17,947 bases of DNA from UKL13-2 sp031430555 (GCA_031430555.1 JANPBQ010000133.1:1-17947), one strand, 5' to 3'; positions 1-6,441 are shown, counted from the stretch's first letter. The notes: generated from the letters alone by a model not told the origin. Translations and numbers: made by a program.

Positions 1-37
1 GTACGTCGAGTCCCACATACTTGATAAACTGTTCCAT
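1..37 (-). CDS. IS110-family transposase, N-terminal fragment cut by the window edge
   Basis: Only the first 12 codons are in the window, reading MEQFIKYVGLDV. The pattern of a short polar start followed by (K/R)(Y/F)(V/I)G(L/M)DV is the usual N-terminus of IS110-family DEDD transposases, where the Asp is the first acidic residue of the RuvC-like fold. The start codon (ATG at 37-35 on the minus strand) is backed by a strong GAGGGG ribosome binding site 7 nt upstream. The upstream leader is highly structured, as expected for this family. The gene has the same orientation as nirB and continues beyond position 1. With only 12 residues visible, the family call rests on pattern recognition plus the leader structure. 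Confidence 0.6.
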   Translation of the reverse strand, partial: MEQFIKYVGLDV

Positions 38-187
38 GACCTGTCCCCTCAATTTCGGCTCTGCGCCTGTGGTTGAAAAACCCCAAGCTTAATCCGCGTC
101 GCTTGAGGTGTGACAGGTCAATACATGATGTCTAGCATTGGCGAGGCGTTCGTGGCATTTATCGTCGGAAAGGCTCACCAGTACTAG
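38..187 (-). ncRNA. Candidate IS110 bridge RNA (seekRNA) in the transposase leader
   Basis: Read 5'->3' on the minus strand, two stem-loops follow each other directly before the transposase ATG. Stem-loop 1 pairs 187-174 (CUAGUACUGGUGAG) with 145-132 (CUCGCCAAUGCUAG): 13 of 14 positions pair, two of them G-U. It closes a 28-nt loop (173-146). Stem-loop 2 pairs 119-112 (GACCUGUC) with 45-38 (GACAGGUC) and 108-103 (CCUCAA) with 52-47 (UUGAGG). It then opens into an internal loop of 14 nt (102-89) opposite 12 nt (64-53), capped by an apical hairpin 88-84/69-65 and 82-79/74-71 with a UUUC tetraloop. Known IS110-group bridge RNAs have a target-binding loop followed by a donor-binding loop and lie upstream of the recombinase gene. 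The layout here fits. The RNA ends and its expression are not shown by sequence alone. Confidence 0.5.
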
Positions 188-209
188 AGACCTGAAGATG
201 CGCTGGGCA

Positions 210-239
210 TTTATCCGTGTTAATCCGCCTTTATCCGTG
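210..239. repeat. Three degenerate 10-bp tandem repeats (TTTATCCGTG type) beside the IS end
   Basis: On the plus strand the units are TTTATCCGTG (210-219), TTAATCCGCC (220-229) and TTTATCCGTG (230-239); units 1 and 3 are identical. On the minus strand they read CACGGATAAA, GGCGGATTAA, CACGGATAAA. Short repeats of this style occur between genes in many bacterial genomes. They lie between the nirB stop and the IS110 leader, so they are a plausible insertion target. An A9 run (242-250) separates them from nirB. Confidence 0.75.
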
Positions 240-254
240 GCAAAAAAAAATGTC

Positions 255-2693
255 CTAAACCGCCACCGCAATAGGAATGAACTGCTTCAAATCCACCCGC
301 GCTTTTTCCGGCTCGTGCCACGGATCGGGTTCGCCATCGAGCGCAAACTGCAATCGCTCCGACAACGCTTTTCGATTGGCCGTATCTTCAACAACTTTCT
401 GTTTGCAGTAATCAAGTCCGACACGATTGACGTAGTGCACCGTGCGCTCGAGATACCAGCCTTCTTCGCGATAGAGCTGCAAAAAAGCGCCTGAATATTC
501 CAGCACTTCTGCGTGCGTTTTGACTTTGCAGAAAAATTGCGCGACTTCGGTTTTGATGCCGCCGTTGCCGGCGACATAAATTTCCCAGCCGGAATCGACA
601 CCGATCACACCCACATCCTTGATGCCCGATTCGGCGCAATTGCGTGGGCAACCCGACACCGCGAGTTTCACTTTGTGCGGCGCCTGCATGCGCCACAACG
701 CGCGCTCCAGTTCTTGCCCCATGCGCGTTGAATCCTGCGTGCCGAAGCGGCACCACTCCGACCCCACGCAGGTTTTCACCGTGCGTAACGCCTTCGCATA
801 CGCGTGGCCCGAAGGCATGTCGAGGTCTTTCCACACGGCCGGCAAATCTTCTTTTTTGATGCCGAGCAAATCAAGCCGCTGCCCGCCGGTGACTTTCACG
901 CTCGGAATTTTGTACTTGTCGACGACGTCCGCAATGCGCCGCAACTCGGCGCTATTGGTGCCGCCGCCCCACATGCGCGGAATCACCGAGTAGGTGCCGT
1001 CTTTCTGTATGTTGGCGTGCGAACGCTCGTTGATGTAGCGCGATTGTGGATCGTCGATCGCTTCTTTCGGCCAAGTGGACAACAAATAGAAGTTGATCGC
1101 CGGGCGACAACTCGCGCAACCATTCGGCGTGCGCCATTCCATGAACTGATAGACCGCTGGAATCGACAGCAAGTGTTGCGCGCGAATCGTATCGCGCACT
1201 TCCTGATGGGTGCGATCGGTGCAGCCGCACATGGATTTTTTCTTCGGTGCTTCGGAATAATCGCCGCCCGCCGTGAACATCAGAATTTGTTCAACCAGGC
1301 CAGTGCAAGAGCCGCAAGAGCTGGAGGCCTTGGTGTGCTTTCTCACATCGTCCAACGTGAATAGTCCCTTGTCCTTGATCGCTTTGACGATCACGCCTTT
1401 GCACACGCCATTACAGCCGCAGACTTCCGCGCTATCCAACATGAGTGCTGCCTTGTTCTGCCCCTGATGCCCGGTATCGCCAAGATTCGATTCGCCGAAC
1501 ATCAAGCGGTCGCGCATGGCGGAAATATTGGTGCCGTCGCGCAGCAGTTTGAAAAACCACGTGCCGTCGATGGTGTCGCCGTACATCACCGCGCCGATCA
1601 GTTTGTCGTCCTTGATCACCAGGCGCTTGTAGACGCCTGCACCGGGATCGGCGAGAACGATATCTTCACTGCCATCGCCGCCGGTGAAATTGCCGGCGGA
1701 AAATAGATCGACGCCGGTCACTTTTAATTTGGTCGAGGTGAGCGAACCGGTGTAACGGCCGATACCGAATTGCGCCAGATGATTCGCGCACACTTTGGCT
1801 TGTTCAAACAGTGGTGCGACCAAGCCATACGCGATGCCGCGATGGCTCACGCATTCGCCGACCGCGTAGATGCGTGGATCATAAGTCTGCATGGTGTCGT
1901 TGACCACCAGGCCCTTGTTGCAATGCAGGCCCGCCGATTCGGCGAGCGCGGTGTTGGGCCGAATGCCGACCGCCATCACCACCAACTGCGCGGGAATTTC
2001 TTCTCCGGTTTTCAGTTTTAACGCTTTGACGCGACCGCCTTTGCCGTCATCCGTGTCACCCATCAGCGATTCGGTATTGGCTTCGAGGCGGAATTTCAAG
2101 CCTTTCGCTTCCAGCGTCTTCTGCAACATTCCGGCAGCTGTGCGATCCAGTTGCCGCTCCATCAGCCACGGCATCACATGCACCACCGTCACGTTCATGC
2201 CGCGCAGCTTCAAGCCATTGGCGGCTTCGAGTCCCAGCAGGCCGCCGCCGATAACCACCGCATCTTTGTATTCGGCCGACGCCGCGATCATGCTTTCGGT
2301 GTCGACAATATCGCGGTAGGAGAGGACACCTTTCAGATCCTTGCCGGGCAGCGGCAGGATGAACGGATTCGAGCCGGTCGCGAGCAGCAATCGATCGTAG
2401 GATTCGCGTGTGCCGTCGTCGGCGATCACTTCGCGTGCCTTCCGGTCGATCTTCACCACTTTCTTCGACGTGTGCAGGCGGATTTTGTTTTCGGCGTACC
2501 AATCGAGATCGTTCAACACGATGTCTTGCAACGTCTGCTCACCCGCGAGCACGGGCGAGAGCAGGATGCGGTTGTAGTTCGGATGCGGCTCGGCGCCGAA
2601 GACCGTGATGTCGTACAAGTCGGGCGTGAGCTTCAGCAACTCTTCGACCGCGCGGATGCCGGCCATGCCATTACCGACCACCACGAGTTTCAT
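255..2693 (-). CDS. nirB: Assimilatory nitrite reductase [NAD(P)H] large subunit NirB
   Basis: This gene encodes an 812-residue cytoplasmic siroheme enzyme that reduces nitrite to ammonium with NAD(P)H. The N-terminus (MKLVVVGNGMAG) starts an FAD/NAD(P)-binding pyridine nucleotide oxidoreductase half with a second Rossmann motif (VVIGGGLLGLE). A BFD-like [2Fe-2S] domain follows, with Cys425, Cys427, Cys460 and Cys463. The C-terminal half is the nitrite/sulfite reductase fold; Cys642, Cys648, Cys682 and Cys686 (CVGSEWC and SGCPRNC) bind the [4Fe-4S] cluster and siroheme. The length is close to other NirB proteins (about 800-850). The ATG at 2693 was chosen over an in-frame ATG at 2756 because the upstream one lies inside nrtD and before the Rossmann start. 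It begins 5 nt after the nrtD stop, so it is probably translationally coupled. No nirD follows in the window; an IS110 element sits just downstream. Confidence 0.96.
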   Translation of the reverse strand: MKLVVVGNGMAGIRAVEELLKLTPDLYDITVFGAEPHPNYNRILLSPVLAGEQTLQDIVLNDLDWYAENKIRLHTSKKVVKIDRKAREVIADDGTRESYDRLLLATGSNPFILPLPGKDLKGVLSYRDIVDTESMIAASAEYKDAVVIGGGLLGLEAANGLKLRGMNVTVVHVMPWLMERQLDRTAAGMLQKTLEAKGLKFRLEANTESLMGDTDDGKGGRVKALKLKTGEEIPAQLVVMAVGIRPNTALAESAGLHCNKGLVVNDTMQTYDPRIYAVGECVSHRGIAYGLVAPLFEQAKVCANHLAQFGIGRYTGSLTSTKLKVTGVDLFSAGNFTGGDGSEDIVLADPGAGVYKRLVIKDDKLIGAVMYGDTIDGTWFFKLLRDGTNISAMRDRLMFGESNLGDTGHQGQNKAALMLDSAEVCGCNGVCKGVIVKAIKDKGLFTLDDVRKHTKASSSCGSCTGLVEQILMFTAGGDYSEAPKKKSMCGCTDRTHQEVRDTIRAQHLLSIPAVYQFMEWRTPNGCASCRPAINFYLLSTWPKEAIDDPQSRYINERSHANIQKDGTYSVIPRMWGGGTNSAELRRIADVVDKYKIPSVKVTGGQRLDLLGIKKEDLPAVWKDLDMPSGHAYAKALRTVKTCVGSEWCRFGTQDSTRMGQELERALWRMQAPHKVKLAVSGCPRNCAESGIKDVGVIGVDSGWEIYVAGNGGIKTEVAQFFCKVKTHAEVLEYSGAFLQLYREEGWYLERTVHYVNRVGLDYCKQKVVEDTANRKALSERLQFALDGEPDPWHEPEKARVDLKQFIPIAVAV

Positions 2694-2698
2694 TTTTT

Positions 2699-3490
2699 TC
2701 ACGCCGCCGCCCGCAATTGCTTCTGATACAAGAATTCCAGCACCTGCCGCCGACAATCCAGATACACGGGATCGGCCAGCAGCTTCAGGCGATCACGTGG
2801 ACGCGCGAGCGGCACAGTCACGATATCGCCGATCGTCGCCGCCGGGCCATTGGTCATCATCACGATGCGATCCGAGAGCAACACCGCCTCGTCGACATCG
2901 TGCGTGACCATCACCACGGTACTCTTCAATTCGGCGACGATGCCCATCAATTCATCTTGCAATTTCGCGCGCGTCAATGCATCGAGCGCGCCGAAGGGTT
3001 CATCGAGCAACAGCACTTTTGGCTGCATCGAAATCGCGCGCGCAATGCCGACGCGCTGTTTCATGCCGCCGGAAATTTCGTTGGGATGTTTGTGCTCGGC
3101 AGGAGTGAGGCCGACCAATTTCAGCGCGGAATGCGTGCGCTCTTTCATCTGCGCTTTGGATTCAGTCTCGGCAAATACGCGCTCGACCGCGAGATACACA
3201 TTCTCAAAACACGTCAGCCACGGCAGCAGCGAATGATTCTGAAACACGACCGCGCGATCGGTTCCGGCGCCTTTCACTTCCCGATTCGACAGCAGCACCA
3301 CGCCACTGGTTGGGTAAAGCAGCCCCGCGATCATGTTGAGCAGGGTCGATTTGCCGCAACCCGAATGGCCGATGAGACTGACAAATTCGCCTTGGTCGAT
3401 ATTCAGATTCACGTCGCGCAGCGCCTCGAAGCGGCCTCCCTTGGTGTCGAATTCCATGCCGACGGTTTCAATCGAGAGAAACTTGTTCAT
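2699..3490 (-). CDS. nrtD: Nitrate/nitrite ABC transporter ATP-binding protein
   Basis: This is a 263-residue ATPase of the nitrate/sulfonate/taurine ABC importer family, acting on the inner face of the membrane with NrtB. It has Walker A at 41-49 (GHSGCGKST), a Q-loop glutamine at 84, the ABC signature at 140-144 (SGGMK), Walker B at 159-164 (VLLLDE) and an H-loop in MVTHDVDEA. The start at 3490 was preferred over the longer in-frame start at 3571. It has a GAGG ribosome binding site 8 nt upstream that overlaps the nrtB stop codon, and the protein then begins like its family. It lies 10 nt after nrtB and 5 nt before nirB, in one operon. Substrate is assigned from the neighbours NrtA and NirB. 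Confidence 0.93.
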   Translation of the reverse strand: MNKFLSIETVGMEFDTKGGRFEALRDVNLNIDQGEFVSLIGHSGCGKSTLLNMIAGLLYPTSGVVLLSNREVKGAGTDRAVVFQNHSLLPWLTCFENVYLAVERVFAETESKAQMKERTHSALKLVGLTPAEHKHPNEISGGMKQRVGIARAISMQPKVLLLDEPFGALDALTRAKLQDELMGIVAELKSTVVMVTHDVDEAVLLSDRIVMMTNGPAATIGDIVTVPLARPRDRLKLLADPVYLDCRRQVLEFLYQKQLRAAA

Positions 3491-3500
3491 GGTTCGATCC

Positions 3501-4391
3501 TCACGCCTGATACTCGTAACTGAATTTTTTCGCGATGAACACCAGCAACTGCTCCAGCAGCAAACCGACAATGCCGACGATGAAAATCGCGATGATGATG
3601 TGCTCGACGTTCAGGTTGTTCCACTCATCCCAGACCCAGAAACCGAGGCCGACGCCGCCGGTCAGCATTTCGGCCGCAACGATCACCAGCCACGCCACAC
3701 CGATGGATAAACGAATGCCGGTGAGGATGTAGGGCAGCGTGGCCGGTAGCAGAATTTTGGTGACGACTTTCCACGGCGAGAGATCGAGCACCTTGGCCAC
3801 GTTCAAATAGTCCTGCGGCACGCGCGAGACGCCGACGGCCGTGTTGATGATGAGCGGCCAGATCGAGGAGATGAAAATTACCCAGATCGCCGCAGGATTC
3901 GCCGCCTTGAAAACCAGCAGGCCGATCGGCAACCACGCCAGCGGCGACACCGGCCGCAAAAGACTGATGATCGGCGTGACCATCGCATTGATGAACGCCA
4001 CGCGACCGATCAGAAAGCCGAGCGGAATGCCAATCAACGCCGCCATACCGAAGCCGATGCCGACGCGCTTAAGCGAACTCAAAATGTTCCAGCCGATACC
4101 CTGATCGTTGGGACCTTTTTGATAAAACGGATCGCTGAACACCTGCACCGCCGACATCCAGGTTTTCCCCGGCCCGGGCAAATTGGGGTTGGAGACCGAA
4201 ATGATCGACCACAGGCCGATGAACAGCAGCACGCCGAGGAGCGGTGGTAGCACCGCCATGAGGCCGCGCATGAGTGCGGGCTTCATGCTGCCGACCGGTT
4301 TCGGCACCACCGCGAGCGCCGGTTTTGCCGCCTCGGCTTTTGCCACAACGCCTGGCACTTCGACAACCACTTCATTGGCAACAGCAATCAT
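3501..4391 (-). CDS. nrtB: Nitrate ABC transporter permease
   Basis: This is a 296-residue inner-membrane permease of the NrtB/SsuC/TauC type. A cytosolic Ala/Val/Pro-rich N-terminus of about 45 residues comes before six hydrophobic segments. The EAA-type coupling loop lies at about residues 194-216 (DYLNVAKVLDLSPW, then KILLP), which docks on NrtD. Two ATG codons are possible, at 4409 and 4391. The 4391 start has a GGAAG ribosome binding site 7 nt upstream and is preferred; 4409 would add six residues and directly follows a heptamer repeat. It lies between nrtA and nrtD. Nitrate specificity is inferred from the operon, since family members also carry sulfonates or taurine. Confidence 0.92.
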   Translation of the reverse strand: MIAVANEVVVEVPGVVAKAEAAKPALAVVPKPVGSMKPALMRGLMAVLPPLLGVLLFIGLWSIISVSNPNLPGPGKTWMSAVQVFSDPFYQKGPNDQGIGWNILSSLKRVGIGFGMAALIGIPLGFLIGRVAFINAMVTPIISLLRPVSPLAWLPIGLLVFKAANPAAIWVIFISSIWPLIINTAVGVSRVPQDYLNVAKVLDLSPWKVVTKILLPATLPYILTGIRLSIGVAWLVIVAAEMLTGGVGLGFWVWDEWNNLNVEHIIIAIFIVGIVGLLLEQLLVFIAKKFSYEYQA

Positions 4392-4409
4392 TGGATTTCT
4401 TCCGATCAT

Positions 4410-4451
4410 TTGTCACGCATCCCCCGTCACCCGTCACGATGCACTTGTCAC
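4410..4451 (-). repeat. Six phased heptamers (GTGACRR type) between nrtA and nrtB
   Basis: On the minus strand the 42 bases divide exactly into GTGACAA, GTGCATC, GTGACGG, GTGACGG, GGGATGC and GTGACAA, directly followed by the ATG at 4409. Four units keep GTGAC and two are degenerate. The array covers most of the 61-bp spacing between nrtA stop and that ATG. It resembles the remains of a heptanucleotide simple-sequence repeat. Confidence 0.7.
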
Positions 4452-4470
4452 GCGGTACCCGCCCCCGCCA

Positions 4471-5766
4471 TCACGCTCTGATTTTGAAAGACGCGGCGTA
4501 TTTTTTCGGATCCTTGCCATCCCACACCACGCTGTCGATCAGTTTCGAGGCGCGCATGTCCGATTTCGGCACCGGCACCTTGGCCATCGCGGCGGCTTCT
4601 TTGTAAATCGCAATTTGATTAATTTGCTTCGCGACGGCGAGGTAATCCGGCTCCTCTTTCAACAAGCCCCAGCGTTTGTGCTGCGTGAGGAACCACATGC
4701 CATCCGACAAGTACGGAAAATTCACCGTGCCTTCGTTGTAGAACTTCATGTAGTCCGGATCCTTCCACTTCTTGCCGATGCCGTTGTCGTAGTCGCCTTC
4801 CAGCCGTTGCTCGATCACATCGACCGGGCAATTCACATACGATTTGTCGGCGATGATTTCGGCGACTTTCTTACGGTTGGCCATCACGTCGATAAATTTC
4901 GAGGCGTCCAAAATCGCCGCCGTCAGGGCGCGCGCGGTATTGGGATTTTTCTTGACGAATTCGGCTGTGGTGCCGAGCGTTTTTTCCGGGTGATCCTTCC
5001 ACACACCCTGCGTGGTTTCGACGGTGAAGCCGATCTTGTCGTAGATCGCGCGGTTGTTCCAGGGCTCGCCCACGCAGAAGCCATCCATATTGCCGACCCG
5101 CATGTTCGCCACCATCTGCGGCGGTGGCACCACGATATTCTTCACATCCTTGAACGGATCGATCCCGTAGTTCGCGAGCCAGTAGTAGAGCCACATCGCG
5201 TGGGTGCCAGTGGGAAACGTCTGCGCGAACGTGTACTCGGCTTTGTTCTTGTCGATGAAGGCTTTCAGCGCGCCGCCGTCCTTCACGCCTTTTTCGGCGA
5301 ATTTGTTGGCGAGCGTGATGGCCTGACCGTTGTGATTCAGGGTCATCAAAATCGCCATGTCTTTCTTCGGCCCGCCGATACCCATGTGTACGCCATAGAT
5401 CAGGCCATACAACACATGCGCGGCGTCGAGCTCGCCATTGGTGAGCTTGTCGCGCACGCCGGCCCAGGAGGCCTCCTTCGAGGGCACAATTTTGATGCCG
5501 TATTTCTCGTCGAACTTCATCACCGAGGCGAGTACCACCGACGCGCAGTCGGTGAGCGGAATGAAGCCGACTTTCACTTCCTTTTTCTCCGGCGCATCCG
5601 AGCCCGCCGCCCAGGCCGCCGATCGGATGCCGGGCGGAACCGCCGCCATGAGCGCGGCACCGCCAAGCACCGCACCGGTCGCACGAATGAAATCCCGGCG
5701 GGCCGGTTCAACGGCGAGGTTCAGGGGATCTAATGAGTTGAAACTTTTTTCCCGATGGTCTTGCAT
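4471..5766 (-). CDS. nrtA: Nitrate-binding protein of the ABC transporter (CmpA/NrtA family), Tat-exported
   Basis: This 431-residue solute-binding protein captures nitrate or nitrite outside the inner membrane and delivers it to NrtB/NrtD. The N-terminus carries a twin-arginine signal: Arg23-Arg24 in ARRDFIRATG, followed by a hydrophobic Ala/Gly stretch and AWAAG near the cleavage site. The mature part begins KVGFIPLTDCA and keeps family segments such as KEASWAGVRDKL, LTLNHNGQAITLA and PPPQMVANMRVGNMDGFCVGEPW. The start at 5766 was chosen over 5844 because it places the Tat motif normally and because 5844 lies within the sigma-54 promoter. It is the first gene of the nrtABD-nirB operon. A 288-bp regulatory region separates it from the divergent chelatase gene. 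Confidence 0.94.
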   Translation of the reverse strand: MQDHREKSFNSLDPLNLAVEPARRDFIRATGAVLGGAALMAAVPPGIRSAAWAAGSDAPEKKEVKVGFIPLTDCASVVLASVMKFDEKYGIKIVPSKEASWAGVRDKLTNGELDAAHVLYGLIYGVHMGIGGPKKDMAILMTLNHNGQAITLANKFAEKGVKDGGALKAFIDKNKAEYTFAQTFPTGTHAMWLYYWLANYGIDPFKDVKNIVVPPPQMVANMRVGNMDGFCVGEPWNNRAIYDKIGFTVETTQGVWKDHPEKTLGTTAEFVKKNPNTARALTAAILDASKFIDVMANRKKVAEIIADKSYVNCPVDVIEQRLEGDYDNGIGKKWKDPDYMKFYNEGTVNFPYLSDGMWFLTQHKRWGLLKEEPDYLAVAKQINQIAIYKEAAAMAKVPVPKSDMRASKLIDSVVWDGKDPKKYAASFKIRA

Positions 5767-5827
5767 GCAGTGGCTCCACGTGGTCGATAAGAGACTCGAC
5801 ACAAACTGTGTCTTCTGCAATGACCAT

Positions 5828-5844
5828 CGCAAGACTGGTGCCAA
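5828..5844 (-). promoter_or_regulatory. Sigma-54 (-24/-12) promoter of nrtABD-nirB
   Basis: The minus strand reads TTGGCACCAGTCTTGCG. This fits the RpoN consensus YTGGCACG-N4-TTGCW with the invariant GG (5842-5841) and GC (5830-5829) exactly 10 nt apart. The transcription start would be near 5817, giving an nrtA leader of about 50 nt. Enhancer-like and IHF sites lie upstream at proper distances. Confidence 0.85.
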
Positions 5845-5860
5845 GTTCGGAAATAACGGT

Positions 5861-5873
5861 TAATTCATTGATT
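5861..5873 (-). promoter_or_regulatory. IHF binding site between enhancer and sigma-54 promoter
   Basis: The minus strand reads AATCAATGAATTA, a full match to the IHF consensus WATCAANNNNTTR. It is centred about 50 bp upstream of the predicted start, between the NtrC-like sites and the -24/-12 element. IHF commonly bends DNA there so that the activator can touch the polymerase. Prediction only. Confidence 0.6.
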
Positions 5874-5883
5874 CAATGGAGGT

Positions 5884-5893
5884 AGTACGTACT
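5884..5893. repeat. Perfect 10-bp palindrome AGTACGTACT in the nrtA control region
   Basis: The sequence AGTACGTACT is its own reverse complement. It lies between the IHF site and the NtrC-like sites. It may be an operator for a second regulator, but no factor can be named. Confidence 0.4.
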
Positions 5894-5930
5894 CCTTGCC
5901 ACAACAGGGCGAATGTCAAGACTCGCGACT

Positions 5931-5986
5931 CGCACCAATAAAGATGAATGCCCTTGTTGCAATGCACCAAATCGGATCATGGTGCG
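5931..5986. promoter_or_regulatory. NtrC-type enhancer: two half-palindromes 32 bp apart plus an inverted half-site
   Basis: Two 17-bp stretches, CGCACCAATAAAGATGA (5931-5947) and TGCACCAAATCGGATCA (5963-5979), each carry the GCACCA half of the NtrC consensus TGCACCAAAATGGTGCA. The right halves are weak. They are 32 bp apart, the three-helical-turn spacing of paired NtrC sites such as those at glnA. A third half-site, TGGTGC (5980-5985), is inverted to the second GCACCA. The distance to the predicted start is about 120-155 bp, normal for an enhancer. The binding protein is inferred. Confidence 0.6.
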
Positions 5987-6039
5987 TCTCTCTTGAGCGC
6001 ACACGAATTTCATCGAAATCATTTGCGCGGCGCACGAAT

Positions 6040-6048
6040 TGCTATCAT
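6040..6048 (+). promoter_or_regulatory. Extended -10 promoter giving a leaderless chelatase mRNA
   Basis: TGCTATCAT is an extended -10 element (TG-N-TATCAT, five of six hexamer bases). If the hexamer spans -12 to -7, position +1 is 6055, the A of the chelatase ATG. No ribosome binding site precedes that ATG, which agrees with leaderless translation. No good -35 is seen, as is usual for extended -10 promoters. Confidence 0.5.
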
Positions 6049-6054
6049 CGCCCG

Positions 6055-6441
6055 ATGATTTCCGACACCCACCAATCCGCACTTCTCCTTTTCGCGCACG
6101 GTTCATCAGACCCGGGCTGGGCCGCGCCTTTCGTGAAACTTCAAGCAAATATCAGGCGGCGCGATCCGGCGAAAATCGTCGAGCTCGCCTTTCTGGAGCG
6201 CATGCAGCCGTCGTTCGATGAAGTGGTCGACGCCCTGCACGCGGGAGGAATCAGGCAAGTCACGATTGCGCCGATTTTTCTCGCCCTCGGCGGCCACATG
6301 AAAAAAGATTTGCCGGCATTGATCGACGCCGCGAAAGCGCGCACCGGCATGGAATTCCGCATATTGCCGGCGCTGGGCGAAGTCGATGAATTGATTGACT
6401 CGATGGCGAACTGGGTGCATCAGGCCTCGCACATGCCGTGA
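6055..6441 (+). CDS. Sirohydrochlorin chelatase, short CbiX/SirB type
   Basis: This is a 128-residue single-domain class II chelatase that inserts a metal into sirohydrochlorin. The motif LLLFAHGSSDPGW supplies His15, and LGGHMKKDLP supplies His81; these are the metal-site histidines of the CbiX family. The length fits the short one-domain form (CbiX-S). Placed divergently from nrtABD-nirB, it most likely makes siroheme (iron) for NirB, although cobalt for cobalamin cannot be excluded from sequence. The ATG at 6055 is preferred because upstream in-frame ATG codons lie in the control region and the HGSSDPGW motif then sits normally near the N-terminus. Its stop overlaps the next gene by 4 nt. 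Confidence 0.88.
   Translation: MISDTHQSALLLFAHGSSDPGWAAPFVKLQANIRRRDPAKIVELAFLERMQPSFDEVVDALHAGGIRQVTIAPIFLALGGHMKKDLPALIDAAKARTGMEFRILPALGEVDELIDSMANWVHQASHMP

Larger units (their letters stand above)
1..205 (-). mobile_element. IS110-family insertion sequence, left-end part
   Basis: This stretch holds the transposase start and its non-coding left end. The outer boundary is inferred. The sequence up to about 205 carries the folded leader, and from about 206 onward the DNA is a degenerate 10-bp repeat that looks like pre-existing genomic sequence and possible target. IS110 elements usually have no terminal inverted repeats and often make no target duplication, so the end cannot be read from symmetry. 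The right end lies outside the window. The boundary is uncertain by tens of bases. Confidence 0.5.

Noticed and set aside
53..206. Pairing of the stem-2 3' loop (64-53) with the presumed IS tip as a right-donor guide
   Set aside because: The best alignment (GGCGCAG against CAGCGCA) has two mismatches in seven, too weak to claim.
89..271. 60-codon minus-strand frame across the IS leader and nirB end
   Set aside because: It overlaps the structured leader and the nirB stop and has no protein-like sequence; an RNA explains the region better.
2717..3523. 268-codon open frame antisense to nrtD
   Set aside because: Opposite a clear ABC ATPase; His/Gln-rich shadow product.
4183..5733. 516-codon open frame antisense to nrtA and nrtB
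   Set aside because: It lies fully opposite well-recognised genes; such frames are common in GC-rich DNA, and its His/Arg-rich product has no family character.
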